Positions 25,948 to 34,834 of a stretch of DNA of 64,000 bases are shown here, piece by piece. The stretch is from the NCBI RefSeq assembly GCF_011089895.1, contig NZ_JAANAT010000002.1:1-64000 (forward strand), written 5' to 3'. Origin of the DNA: Mucilaginibacter inviolabilis (lineage in GTDB: Bacteria; Bacteroidota; Bacteroidia; Sphingobacteriales; Sphingobacteriaceae). The translations under genes and the position numbers were made by a program. Position 1 is the stretch's first letter. Each line of letters opens with the position of its first letter. The notes under the pieces are model-generated. The model worked only from the letters and a program-made list of their open reading frames with translations. It made no database searches and had not been told where the DNA came from.

Positions 25948-27855
25948 ATGAAAAAATACATATATATCCTATTCGCTGTTTTGCTTTGCTGGACATCGGC
26001 ATGCAAAAAGCTCGATACGGCACCACCAAGCATTGTTAAAGATGCCGATATTTTTACCAACAGCGCCGGTATACAGGCCTACATGGCTCGCATGTATGCC
26101 GAATTACCTATCGAAGATTTCAGGTATTCGCCAACCCGCGGCTTAAATTTCTTCTGGATCATCAGTCCTTTCAGTTGTATCAGCGGCGAGGGTTTAAGCC
26201 GCGATCAGAACAGTGCCACACAGGAAACTTTTGGTTACTGGGGCGATGCTTATACACTGATCAGGGATGCCAACTATTTTTCGGAAACATTGCCTAAATA
26301 TGCGTCGAACTTTACACCGGCACAGGTAAATGCCTGGTTGGGCGAAGCCCGCTTTCTGCGTGCCGCCACCTATTTTGCATTGGTAAAACGCTATGGCGGT
26401 GTGCCTATTGTTGATAAAGTGCTTAACTATCCGCAGCAAAGCATCGATGAGTTGAAAATTCCGCGTTCATCAGAAGAGAAAGTTTATGATTTTATCGCCA
26501 CCGATCTGGATTATGCCTATACCAATTTGGGTGAGAGCAACCAGGTAGGCCGGGCCAATAAGTACGTAGCTGCAGGTTTTAAATCGCGCGCTATGCTGTA
26601 CGCGGGGTCCATTGCCAAATACAATAGCATTAACCTTACCGATGGTAACGGCAACAGGCTTTGTGGTATACCGGCTGCCAAAGCGGTTACCTATTTTAAA
26701 GCCGCTTACGATGCTGCCGTATTGCTTGATGGTAAATACAGCCTGTATAAAAAAGCATGGGCGGCGGGTGATAAAAATGCGCAGTATCAAAACTATGTGA
26801 ACCTGTTTTTTGATGCTACCAGTCCCGAGAATGTTTTTGTGCGCCAATATCACTACCCCGAATCGGTGCATGGGTATGATGCCTACAACGTACCGCGCCA
26901 GCTGATGGGGGCAAACGGATATTCATCTGAAATTAACCCTACGCTGAACTTTGTAGAGATGTTTGATGGCATCCCTAAAAATGCCGATGGTACCATTAAA
27001 ACCACAACCGGTGGTAAATATGATCTGTATACCAATACCATGGATCTGTTTGCCAATGCCGAACCAAGACTAAGGGCAACGGTTATTTTACCGGGCGATG
27101 TATTTAAAGGCGTGAGCATCGAGATACGCCGGGGCATTTATACCGGCAGTTCGGCAGGTGGTATCAGTCCGCTTTTACCGGCCGGTTCAACCGCGCATTA
27201 TCCAACGGATAATATTGTACAATCATCAAACGCCAGCCAGACGCCCTACAAATTACCTAATGGAACAACGATGAACCCCGCGGGCTTAAGCGGTTATTTT
27301 ACCGGCGACGGAACCTGCGCGGTATCGGGCTTTTCGATCCGCAAAAACCTGGTACCGGATAAACCAACATCAGAAGTGCTGGAAAACCGCTCTGACCAAA
27401 CCTGGCTGGAGATGCGTTATGCCGAGGTATTGTTAAACCGTGCTGAAGCGGCAGTGGAACTGAATGCTTTAGGGCAGAATGATAAAAGCTACCTGCAGGA
27501 TGCCTTTACCGCCATTAACCAGATCCGTGACAGGGCCGGTGCCAACCTGCTGCTGAGCCCGGCTGACTTGGGCGATATTAATGTGGTACGCACTGAGCGG
27601 AAAAAAGAGCTGGGCTTTGAAAACAAAACCTGGTGGGACCTGCGCCGCTGGAGGGTGATAGACAAAGAACAGAACAGTACCATTTACCGTACGCTGATGC
27701 CATTTTACTCGGCTAATGACGGTAAGTACTTTTTCGATGCCCGTTTAGATGAGCGTAACAGCCGTTACACTTTTGATGTACGCTGGTATTATGAGCAAAT
27801 TCCGCAGGGCGAAATACAGAAGAGTCAGAATTTAATTCAAAATCCGGGTTATTAA
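25948..27855 (+). CDS. RagB/SusD family nutrient-uptake lipoprotein
   Basis: A 635-residue surface lipoprotein. The start at 25948 gives a lipoprotein signal 'LLCWTSACKKLD' (lipidated Cys about 19); an earlier in-frame start would overlap the SusC gene. The TPR-rich helical N-terminal half includes 'AQVNAWLGEARFLRAATYFALVKRYGGVPIV', the RagB/SusD block near residue 140. The C-terminal half has 'WLEMRYAEVLLNRAEAAVELN' and 'RTERKKELGFENKTWWDLRRW', also typical. It captures glycans at the cell surface and closes the SusC barrel. Confidence 0.95.
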   Translation: MKKYIYILFAVLLCWTSACKKLDTAPPSIVKDADIFTNSAGIQAYMARMYAELPIEDFRYSPTRGLNFFWIISPFSCISGEGLSRDQNSATQETFGYWGDAYTLIRDANYFSETLPKYASNFTPAQVNAWLGEARFLRAATYFALVKRYGGVPIVDKVLNYPQQSIDELKIPRSSEEKVYDFIATDLDYAYTNLGESNQVGRANKYVAAGFKSRAMLYAGSIAKYNSINLTDGNGNRLCGIPAAKAVTYFKAAYDAAVLLDGKYSLYKKAWAAGDKNAQYQNYVNLFFDATSPENVFVRQYHYPESVHGYDAYNVPRQLMGANGYSSEINPTLNFVEMFDGIPKNADGTIKTTTGGKYDLYTNTMDLFANAEPRLRATVILPGDVFKGVSIEIRRGIYTGSSAGGISPLLPAGSTAHYPTDNIVQSSNASQTPYKLPNGTTMNPAGLSGYFTGDGTCAVSGFSIRKNLVPDKPTSEVLENRSDQTWLEMRYAEVLLNRAEAAVELNALGQNDKSYLQDAFTAINQIRDRAGANLLLSPADLGDINVVRTERKKELGFENKTWWDLRRWRVIDKEQNSTIYRTLMPFYSANDGKYFFDARLDERNSRYTFDVRWYYEQIPQGEIQKSQNLIQNPGY

Positions 27856-27872
27856 TTTTAAGAGAGATGACC

Positions 27873-27913
27873 ATCATGAGCTGCCGCTAAAAGCAAAACG
27901 AGTAGCTCATGAT
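27873..27913 (+). promoter_or_regulatory. Intercistronic hairpin between SusD and DUF3823 genes
   Basis: ATCATGAGCT (27873-27882) pairs exactly with AGCTCATGAT (27904-27913) around a 21-base loop. It has no T run, so it is more likely an mRNA processing or stability element than a terminator. Confidence 0.45.
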
Positions 27914-27946
27914 AGCTTCATTACCATTAAAAGACAAATTATTATA

Positions 27947-28696
27947 ATGAAAACAATATTTTATAGCATAGCATTAAGTGTACTGGTTGCGGCAACCAGC
28001 TCATGCAGCAAGGTTGATAATTATGCCGCACCCGATGTAACTTTAAAAGGCGTGGTAACCGATGCCGCTACCGGTAAAAGCGTACAAACCGAGCAGGGCT
28101 CGGGCACCAGGATTAAACTATTGGAAATAAGCTGGAGCAGCAACCCTACACCTTTTTATATATCCTCTTTTCAGGATGGTACTTACACCAATACCAAACT
28201 GTTTGCAGGTAAAAATGTGATCTCGGCCGAAGGACCTTTTGTGCCGATGGTACAGGTAGATAATAACGGCAAAACCATTGTAGATAAAAGCCAGACTGTT
28301 GATGTGAAAGGGGTAACCACGGTTAACTTTTCTGTTGATCCGTTTTTAAGGATTGATTGGGTAGGTGATCCGGTTTTGAACGCGGATGGTACTATAACCA
28401 CCAGTTTTAAAATTACCCGCGGTACCAGTGATCCGAATTTTCAGCAGGATGTAAGCGATGTGGCTGTGTTTGTTAATTCAAACAAATATGTAGGTAACAA
28501 TAACTTTGATAACCGTTATACGCCAACGCTCAGCGGATCGAATGCCAACAGTTCGGTAGGGAAAACCATTAGTTTAACTACCATTGGAGGGCCGTTGCCG
28601 GGTAAGCGCCAATACTTTATCAGGGTAGCTGCCAGGATAGCCTACGGCTTAAATTATTATAACTATACCGACGTTAAAGTAGTAACTGTTCCTTAA
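27947..28696 (+). CDS. DUF3823 domain lipoprotein
   Basis: A 249-residue lipoprotein (signal 'VAATSSCSKVDNY', Cys at about 20). The first part is a transthyretin- or carboxypeptidase-regulatory-like fold ('LKGVVTDAATGKSVQTEQGSGTRIKLLE', about 32-60); the second is a beta-sandwich. DUF3823 proteins follow SusD genes in many Bacteroidota loci and are thought to be surface glycan-binding or accessory proteins. It fits that position here, 91 bases after SusD. Confidence 0.87.
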   Translation: MKTIFYSIALSVLVAATSSCSKVDNYAAPDVTLKGVVTDAATGKSVQTEQGSGTRIKLLEISWSSNPTPFYISSFQDGTYTNTKLFAGKNVISAEGPFVPMVQVDNNGKTIVDKSQTVDVKGVTTVNFSVDPFLRIDWVGDPVLNADGTITTSFKITRGTSDPNFQQDVSDVAVFVNSNKYVGNNNFDNRYTPTLSGSNANSSVGKTISLTTIGGPLPGKRQYFIRVAARIAYGLNYYNYTDVKVVTVP

Positions 28697-28712
28697 ATTT
28701 TATCATATAGTG

Positions 28713-28740
28713 AAGCAGAAGGACTGATGTCCTTCTGCTT
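28713..28740 (+). terminator. Hairpin terminator inside the SusC/D locus
   Basis: AAGCAGAAGGAC and GTCCTTCTGCTT form a perfect 12-bp stem with the loop TGAT, followed by ATTTTA. It sits 16 bases after the DUF3823 stop and 25 before the next gene, so it may attenuate read-through. Confidence 0.6.
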
Positions 28741-28765
28741 ATTTTAGTAGTACAAATTATATCTA

Positions 28766-30931
28766 ATGAAAAACATTCTATTTTCCTGTTGCCTCGTAGC
28801 ATGGTCATTGGCGGGTTATGCACAAAAACTGCCAGAGAAAACGGCCTTCCAAACCAGCAGTCCCTGGATTCCGGAAATCGACGTACGGTCAGACATTGCC
28901 ATTGTTTACGGTGCCAATGACCGCCCGGGTTTAACGTTTGAACAACGCGTACAATCATGGCGCGACCATGGCTACCAGGTAAATTTTATGACCGGCATAG
29001 CCTGGGGCGACTATAAAGATTATTTTTTAGGAAAATGGGATGGCAAAAACCACCTGGGTGTAGGGCAGGTAACCATGAAAGGCGATACTATTTTTCATGG
29101 TAAGGATATGCCTTATGTAGTGCCCGATGCCTCGTTCATTGAGTACATGAAAACCGCGGTGGTAAAAAAAGTGATCAATGCGGGTATCACCACCATATTT
29201 TTAGAGGAGCCAGAGTTTTGGGCACGTGCCGGATACAGCGCAGGCTTTAAAGAGCAATGGCAAAAATATTATGGCTTTCCCTGGAAACCGCAGGATGCTT
29301 CGGTCGAGAATACTTACCTGTCGAGCAAGTTGAAATATCACCTGTATTACGAAACCATCAAAGAGGTATCCAACTATGCCAAAGCCTATGGCAAAAGCAA
29401 AGGTTTAAATATAAAAGTATTTATAGCAACACATTCGCTGGTGAACTATTCGTCGTGGCAAATTGTTAGTCCGGAAGCCAGCCTGGCGTCGTTACCGGGT
29501 ATCGACGGTTACATTGCGCAGGTATGGACGGGCACTTCGCGTGAGCCTACGTTTTTTAATGGTCAGCGAAAAGAGCGCGTGTTTGAAAATGCTTTCCTGG
29601 AGTATGGTTCGGTAGTTTCGATGACCGCGCCAACCGGTCGTAAAGTATTTTTCCTCACCGACCCGATTGAGGATTGGCCGCGAGACTGGAGCGATTACAA
29701 ACGCAATTACCAGGCTACCTTCACCGCCAAATTATTATACCCCATGGTTGCCGATTACGAGGTGATGCCATGGCCCGAGCGTATCTATACCCATCCGTAC
29801 AAAGTGGCCGGTACCGACCAAAAGACATTGATCCCGCAATTTTATTCCACCCAGATGCAGATCATGGTGAATGCGTTGAACAGTATGCCTGCATCAACCA
29901 ACAAAGTATCGGGTGTAAACGGCATTGGCGTACTGATGAGCAATACGCTGATGTTTCAGCGATTCCCAACGCACAATGGTTTTGAAGACCCGCAGTTCTC
30001 TAATTTTTATGGGCAAACCCTGCCCATGTTGAAACGTGGTGTACCAGTGCAAACTGTGCATATGGAAAACCTGGAATACCCGGCGTCGTTAAAAAATATC
30101 AAAGTATTGGTGATGAGCTATTCCAACATGAAGCCGGTATCAGCAGCGGTGCATACTTACCTGGCCAACTGGGTAAAACAAGGCGGTGTTCTGATCTATT
30201 GTGGCAGGGATGATGATCCGTACCAATCGGTAATGGAATGGTGGGATACCAAAGGCAATAAATTTACCGCACCATCGCAACATCTGTTCAAGCTGCTGGG
30301 GATTAATCCAACGAAGGATGAGCAAGAGTTTAAAGTAGGTAAGGGCGCGGTTTATGTGTTGAGGCAAAATCCTAAAGAGTACGTGCTCGAAGCCGGGAAA
30401 GATGATAACTATATCAGCACCGTAAAACAAGCTTATGAGCAAAAAGCGAAAGCCGGTGAATTGACTTTTAAAAACAGCCTGTACCTGGAGCGTGGTCCGT
30501 ATGATGTGGTATCGGTAATGGATGAAAACGCCGACAGCAAGCCTTACACCATCAAAGGCCCGGTGATCGATCTGTTCGATCCGCAATTGCCGGTGCTGAA
30601 TGAGAAAGTAGTAAACCCTGGCGAGCAGTCCTTATTATATGTAGTGGATCGTGTGCCCAATAAAAAACTGCCACAGGTACTGGCATCGGCATCAAGAATT
30701 TATAACGAAAACAGGCAGGGCAGCAGCTATTCTTTTGTAGCCAAGAGTCCTGCCAAAACATTAAACAGCGTACGTGTGCTGTTACCCGCGCAACCTAAAG
30801 AAACCAAGGTAACCGATAGCACAGGCCAAGATATCAGCGATGTGAAAACATCATGGGATGCATCGTCAAATACCCTTTACCTGGGTTTTGGCAATAGCCC
30901 GGATGGTATTAAGGTTGATTTGAAATGGTAG
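28766..30931 (+). CDS. Putative secreted glycoside hydrolase (GH42-like architecture)
   Basis: A 721-residue protein with signal peptide (1-19, ending GYAQ). No named family is recognised. Residues about 35-400 look like a TIM barrel: 'TTIFLEEPEFWARAGYSAGFKEQWQKYYG' (Glu near 147-149) fits an acid/base strand-4 loop, and the ends of other strands carry charged residues. Residues about 400-520 ('IGVLMSNT', 'NIKVLVMSYSNMKPVSAAVHTYLANWVKQGGVLIYCG') resemble the glutamine-amidotransferase-like domain of GH42 enzymes. A small beta-domain closes the protein. The position in the SusC/D locus supports a carbohydrate-active role. Confidence 0.55.
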   Translation: MKNILFSCCLVAWSLAGYAQKLPEKTAFQTSSPWIPEIDVRSDIAIVYGANDRPGLTFEQRVQSWRDHGYQVNFMTGIAWGDYKDYFLGKWDGKNHLGVGQVTMKGDTIFHGKDMPYVVPDASFIEYMKTAVVKKVINAGITTIFLEEPEFWARAGYSAGFKEQWQKYYGFPWKPQDASVENTYLSSKLKYHLYYETIKEVSNYAKAYGKSKGLNIKVFIATHSLVNYSSWQIVSPEASLASLPGIDGYIAQVWTGTSREPTFFNGQRKERVFENAFLEYGSVVSMTAPTGRKVFFLTDPIEDWPRDWSDYKRNYQATFTAKLLYPMVADYEVMPWPERIYTHPYKVAGTDQKTLIPQFYSTQMQIMVNALNSMPASTNKVSGVNGIGVLMSNTLMFQRFPTHNGFEDPQFSNFYGQTLPMLKRGVPVQTVHMENLEYPASLKNIKVLVMSYSNMKPVSAAVHTYLANWVKQGGVLIYCGRDDDPYQSVMEWWDTKGNKFTAPSQHLFKLLGINPTKDEQEFKVGKGAVYVLRQNPKEYVLEAGKDDNYISTVKQAYEQKAKAGELTFKNSLYLERGPYDVVSVMDENADSKPYTIKGPVIDLFDPQLPVLNEKVVNPGEQSLLYVVDRVPNKKLPQVLASASRIYNENRQGSSYSFVAKSPAKTLNSVRVLLPAQPKETKVTDSTGQDISDVKTSWDASSNTLYLGFGNSPDGIKVDLKW

Positions 30932-30974
30932 AGAAGAAATTAACCAATTATCTATAAACCAAAATTAACCACCT

Positions 30975-31994
30975 ATGAAAACACACACCATGATGATCAA
31001 AAGCATGCTCGTGCTGCTGGTATTGGCTTCCTGCCAAAAGAACAACAATACCGCGGCCAACAAACAGAAAGACAGTGTACAGAAAGTAGCCGCCGCGCCA
31101 CCATCTGATGCACCAAGAGCCGCCCTGCGCAGTATTATTGAAAACGTAACTACCGCCGACGGTAAAATTTACAACGCTACCGATAATACCGGTAAAACCA
31201 TGGATTGCCTCAAGATCATTGCCAACCCATCTGGCGGGTATATAGGTGTTTATCATACCATGATTAACGGTACGTTTAAAACCAATGTAGCCTCATCAAC
31301 CGATCTGCTGCACTGGACCTGGATCCGCGAGCTGGCAGGCAGTAATAACGGCGGGGCATCGCAGCCTACCATTGCCGCTACCGCAACCGGTGGCTTTGTA
31401 ATGGTTTGGGAGCAGGAACCCAGCAACCATTTAAAATTCAGCTATTTTAACAGTTGGACCGATTTGCAGAACGGTGCCGTAGCTAAAACCTTCGAAGCCC
31501 CGCATACGCTGTCGACCTGTGCAGAGGGTACGCCTAATATTTATTCGGCCAGCAGTACTTCTGTTGATGTCGGTTTTCATTACTGGTCCAATTGCGATGT
31601 TGACCGCCAGGCACGTGGTACCACCAATTGGTCGAGCTGGAACGCCAGTGCGCAGCCGCAAATTGATAACGCCATATTATACTGGGGTGTTAAAGGGAAT
31701 ATCGGCGACCGTGACGGTTACCTGAATTTTCAGAATTTTAACTTTGGTTTGATCGAAGGACAAGGTACCAAAGGTGATTTCGGTACCTGGCGCTGTTACC
31801 TGTATGATTACCAAACCGGTAATGCCGATAAGCTCAACATTCACACCGATGGTGGCAGCCAGGCATTTGCCAACCCTACAATTACTGCCTTAACCGTTGA
31901 TGGTAAAGCGGCTTTGGTTATCACCCAATTTATCCCCTCGCAGCTATCTGCAAGCGGCGAGGCCGGGGAGTTGATCTACTATAAAAAATTGTAA
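30975..31994 (+). CDS. Putative beta-propeller lipoprotein of the glycan locus
   Basis: A 339-residue lipoprotein ('LVLLVLASCQKNNN', Cys about 20). After a short linker, blade-like repeats are visible: 'GGYIGVYHTMING', 'ASSTDLLHWTWIREL', 'GGFVMVWEQEP', 'HLKFSYFNSW'. The 'S-T-D-L-(x)-H-W' block is typical of five-bladed propellers of the GH43/GH32/GH130 type, but the catalytic acids cannot be assigned. It may be a binding protein or an inactive relative. It follows the putative hydrolase by 43 bases. Confidence 0.55.
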   Translation: MKTHTMMIKSMLVLLVLASCQKNNNTAANKQKDSVQKVAAAPPSDAPRAALRSIIENVTTADGKIYNATDNTGKTMDCLKIIANPSGGYIGVYHTMINGTFKTNVASSTDLLHWTWIRELAGSNNGGASQPTIAATATGGFVMVWEQEPSNHLKFSYFNSWTDLQNGAVAKTFEAPHTLSTCAEGTPNIYSASSTSVDVGFHYWSNCDVDRQARGTTNWSSWNASAQPQIDNAILYWGVKGNIGDRDGYLNFQNFNFGLIEGQGTKGDFGTWRCYLYDYQTGNADKLNIHTDGGSQAFANPTITALTVDGKAALVITQFIPSQLSASGEAGELIYYKKL

Positions 31995-32027
31995 ATCAGC
32001 AATGTTTAATAGTTGAAATAAAATTTT

Positions 32028-32057
32028 ATACAGTACCCGTTTTGGCGGGTACTGTAT
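32028..32057 (+). terminator. Terminator before the GH92 gene
   Basis: ATACAGTACCCG and CGGGTACTGTAT form a perfect 12-bp stem with a 6-base loop, then an AT-rich tail. It separates the lipoprotein gene from the GH92 gene, which therefore probably has its own promoter. Confidence 0.7.
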
Positions 32058-32204
32058 ATTGATGTTTTAATTATACATAAGCTTCTAAACCTTATCAAAA
32101 ATTATCACCATATCACAATAAAGTATTGAATTCTGCCGTATATTGCATAGCTTGATTAAACGTTTTAGCACAATTGAGCAGAAGCGCCCATCTAAAAATT
32201 AATA

Positions 32205-34484
32205 ATGAAAAAATTATTCCCATTGGTGTTTGCCCTTTTACCAATAGCAACTATTGCTCAGCAAACTACTCCACCCACTACTCCTGTTGATTATATTAAC
32301 CCTTTAATGGGTACTTCATCAAACCCGGCCCTTTCCAACGGGAATACTTATCCCGCTATTGCGCTGCCCTGGGGCATGAATTTCTGGACCCCGCAAACCG
32401 GTAAAATGGGCGACGGCTGGCAGTACACCTATGATGCCACCAAAATACGGGGCTTTAAACAAACGCACCAGCCATCGCCATGGATGAACGATTATGGTAT
32501 GTTTTCCATATTCCCGGAAACAGGTAAGCTTAAACTGAATGAGCTGCAGCGCGGCAGCTGGTTCTCGCATAAAGCCGAGATCACCAAGCCCTATTATTAT
32601 AGTGTATACCTGGCCGATTATGATGTAACTACCGAGCTTGCGCCAACCGAACGTGCCGCCAACTTCCGGTTTACGTTTCCGCAAAGCGACAGCTCACATA
32701 TCATCATAGATGCTTTTGATAAAGGTTCATACGTGAAAATTATCCCAGGCGAGCGGAAGATCATCGGTTACAGTACAAAAAACAGTGGTGCAGTACCGGC
32801 CAATTTTAAAAACTACTTTGTTATTTATATCGATAAACCTTTTGAAGTGTCATCAACTTGGCACGATAACCAAAAGGACGGCTCGTTGGAATATACCGGC
32901 GATCATGCCGGCGCGGTTATCAGCTTTAAAACAAAAAAAGGCGAAAAGGTTCAGCTGCGTGTGGCGTCATCCTACATCAGTACCGAACAAGCCGAGCTTA
33001 ACCTGAAGCGCGAGCTTGGTACCGACAGCTTTGATGTTACCTGCCAAAAAGGAAAAGCTGTTTGGAATAAAACCTTGAGTCATTTAACGCCAGAGGGTGG
33101 CACTATCGACCAAACCCGTACTTTTTATTCCAGCTTGTACCGCATGCTTTTTTTTCCTAACCGTATGTATGAGGTTGATGCTAAAGGGCAAACCGTGCAC
33201 TATAGCCCTGTAAATGGCAAAGTGTTGCCGGGTTATTATTTTGCAGGAACCGGTTTCTGGGATACTTTCCGGGCGCTTTACCCATTCCTCAACCTGGTTT
33301 ATCCATCTATGAATAAAGAAATGCAGGAAGGCCTGGTGAATTCTTATAAAGAAGGTGGCTGGCTGCCAGAATGGTCGAGCCCGGGTTATGCCGATTGTAT
33401 GATCGGTAACAACTCCGCATCGGTAGTAGCCGAAGCTTACCTGAAAGGCCTGCGTGGTTATGATATCAACTCCTTGTACGAAGCATTAAAACATGGCGCC
33501 AATAACGAAGGTCCGAATGCTACGGGCCGTAGAGGGGTAGAGTATTACAACACCCTGGGCTATGTACCTTATGATGTAAAGATCAACGAAAACGCCGCCC
33601 GCACGCTGGAATATGCTTATGATGATTTTGCCATCTATAAATTAGGTAAAGCCCTGGGCAAACCGGCATCTGAAACCGATATCTACAAAAAACGCAGCCA
33701 AAACTACCGCAACCTGTTTGATCCATCCACCAAACTGATGCGTGGTAAAAATAAAGATGGGTCTTTCCAAACACCTTTCAACCCCTTTAAATGGGGTGAT
33801 GCCTTTACCGAGGGCAACAGCTGGCATTATACCTGGGGCGTTTTCCATGATATACAAGGTTTGATCAACCTGGTTGGCGGTAAACCACAATTTGTAGCCA
33901 AGCTGGATTCTGTATTTACGCTGCCGCCTGTTTTTGACGATAGCTATTATGGCGGAGTGATCCACGAGATTCGCGAAATGCAGATCGCCGATATGGGCCA
34001 GTACGCGCATGGCAATCAGCCTATCCAGCACATGATCTATTTATATAACTATGCCGGCGAACCATGGAAAACCCAATACTGGGCACGCGAAACCATGAAC
34101 AAACTATACAAAGCTACGCCCGATGGTTATTGCGGCGATGAGGATAACGGACAAACATCGGCCTGGTACATATTTTCGGCTATGGGTTTCTACCCGGTAA
34201 CCCCTGCCAGCGATCAATACGTATTAGGCGCTCCTTTATTTAAAAAGCTGACGATAAAACTGGAAAACGGTAAAACCATCACCATCAACGCGCCAAAAAA
34301 CAGTGCCGATAATAAATATGTGAACAGCTTAACCGTAAATGGTAAGCCATACGATTTTAACTGGCTAAGTCACAAAGCCCTGTTAGGCGGCGGCGAGCTG
34401 AACTTTGACATGTCGGCCACACCCAACAAACAACGCGGCATCAAAGCCGAAGATGTACCTTATTCCATGTCGAACGAGAAATAG
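32205..34484 (+). CDS. GH92 family alpha-mannosidase
   Basis: A 759-residue secreted protein with signal peptide (1-19, ending TIAQ). GH92 hallmarks are the N-terminal 'VDYINPLMGTSSNPALSNGNTYPAIALPWGM', the (alpha/alpha)6 domain blocks 'GTGFWDTFRALYPFLNLVYP' and 'EGNSWHYTWGVFHDIQGLINLVGG', and near residue 645 'GYCGDEDNGQTSAWYIFSAMGFYPVTPASDQY'. GH92 enzymes are calcium-dependent exo-mannosidases, often acting on alpha-1,2 bonds of N-glycans or mannans. Its place next to the SusC/D genes points to mannose-containing glycans as the substrate. Confidence 0.93.
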   Translation: MKKLFPLVFALLPIATIAQQTTPPTTPVDYINPLMGTSSNPALSNGNTYPAIALPWGMNFWTPQTGKMGDGWQYTYDATKIRGFKQTHQPSPWMNDYGMFSIFPETGKLKLNELQRGSWFSHKAEITKPYYYSVYLADYDVTTELAPTERAANFRFTFPQSDSSHIIIDAFDKGSYVKIIPGERKIIGYSTKNSGAVPANFKNYFVIYIDKPFEVSSTWHDNQKDGSLEYTGDHAGAVISFKTKKGEKVQLRVASSYISTEQAELNLKRELGTDSFDVTCQKGKAVWNKTLSHLTPEGGTIDQTRTFYSSLYRMLFFPNRMYEVDAKGQTVHYSPVNGKVLPGYYFAGTGFWDTFRALYPFLNLVYPSMNKEMQEGLVNSYKEGGWLPEWSSPGYADCMIGNNSASVVAEAYLKGLRGYDINSLYEALKHGANNEGPNATGRRGVEYYNTLGYVPYDVKINENAARTLEYAYDDFAIYKLGKALGKPASETDIYKKRSQNYRNLFDPSTKLMRGKNKDGSFQTPFNPFKWGDAFTEGNSWHYTWGVFHDIQGLINLVGGKPQFVAKLDSVFTLPPVFDDSYYGGVIHEIREMQIADMGQYAHGNQPIQHMIYLYNYAGEPWKTQYWARETMNKLYKATPDGYCGDEDNGQTSAWYIFSAMGFYPVTPASDQYVLGAPLFKKLTIKLENGKTITINAPKNSADNKYVNSLTVNGKPYDFNWLSHKALLGGGELNFDMSATPNKQRGIKAEDVPYSMSNEK

Positions 34485-34510
34485 GGTAGGGGTTTTAACC
34501 ACGGTATTTT

Positions 34511-34543
34511 AGACTTACGAAGTTTTTAAAACTTCGTAAGTCT
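34511..34543. repeat. 33-bp palindrome, copy 1
   Basis: AGACTTACGAAGTTT pairs with AAACTTCGTAAGTCT over 15 bp with a 3-base loop. The same palindrome recurs at 58992-59024 and 59158-59190. It is placed 27 bases after the GH92 stop codon and could act as a transcript end or as a mobile palindrome. Confidence 0.7.
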
Positions 34544-34579
34544 TACCTCGCAATGATGCGTTTTTTATCTATCGGCGAA

Positions 34580-34803
34580 GACTCACCCCGCCACGCTTCG
34601 CGGGGTGAGTCTCTCTCCAGCTTCGCCGCAAAGAGGGTTAAAAATGTGTTTGTCATGCTGAACGGAGTGAAGCATCTATTCTACGATTTTCAAAGTTCAG
34701 CAATAAATCCTTCGTACCTCAGGATGATAACGAAATAAAGGCCTCCCCCTCTATGCGCAAAGCGAAGAGAGGGGTGACGAGCGTAACGATGTCGGGGTGA
34801 GTC
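34580..34803. repeat. Mosaic of palindromic intergenic repeats
   Basis: GACTCACCCCG (34580-34590) pairs with CGGGGTGAGTC (34601-34611), which is repeated directly at 34793-34803. Between lie GTCATGCTGAACGGAGTGAAGCATC, a related CCTTCGTACCTCAGGATGAT arm, and CCCCTCT...AGAGGGG (34746-34773). The 350-base gap between the GH92 gene and the permease gene is thus filled with repeats; no gene is supported. Confidence 0.55.
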
Positions 34804-34834
34804 AACTAACTGCCCACCGCAAACTGCCAACTCC

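Noticed and set aside
34553..34738. Open frame of 61 residues after GH92
   Set aside because: It reads through stacked palindromic repeats; the peptide has no recognisable family.
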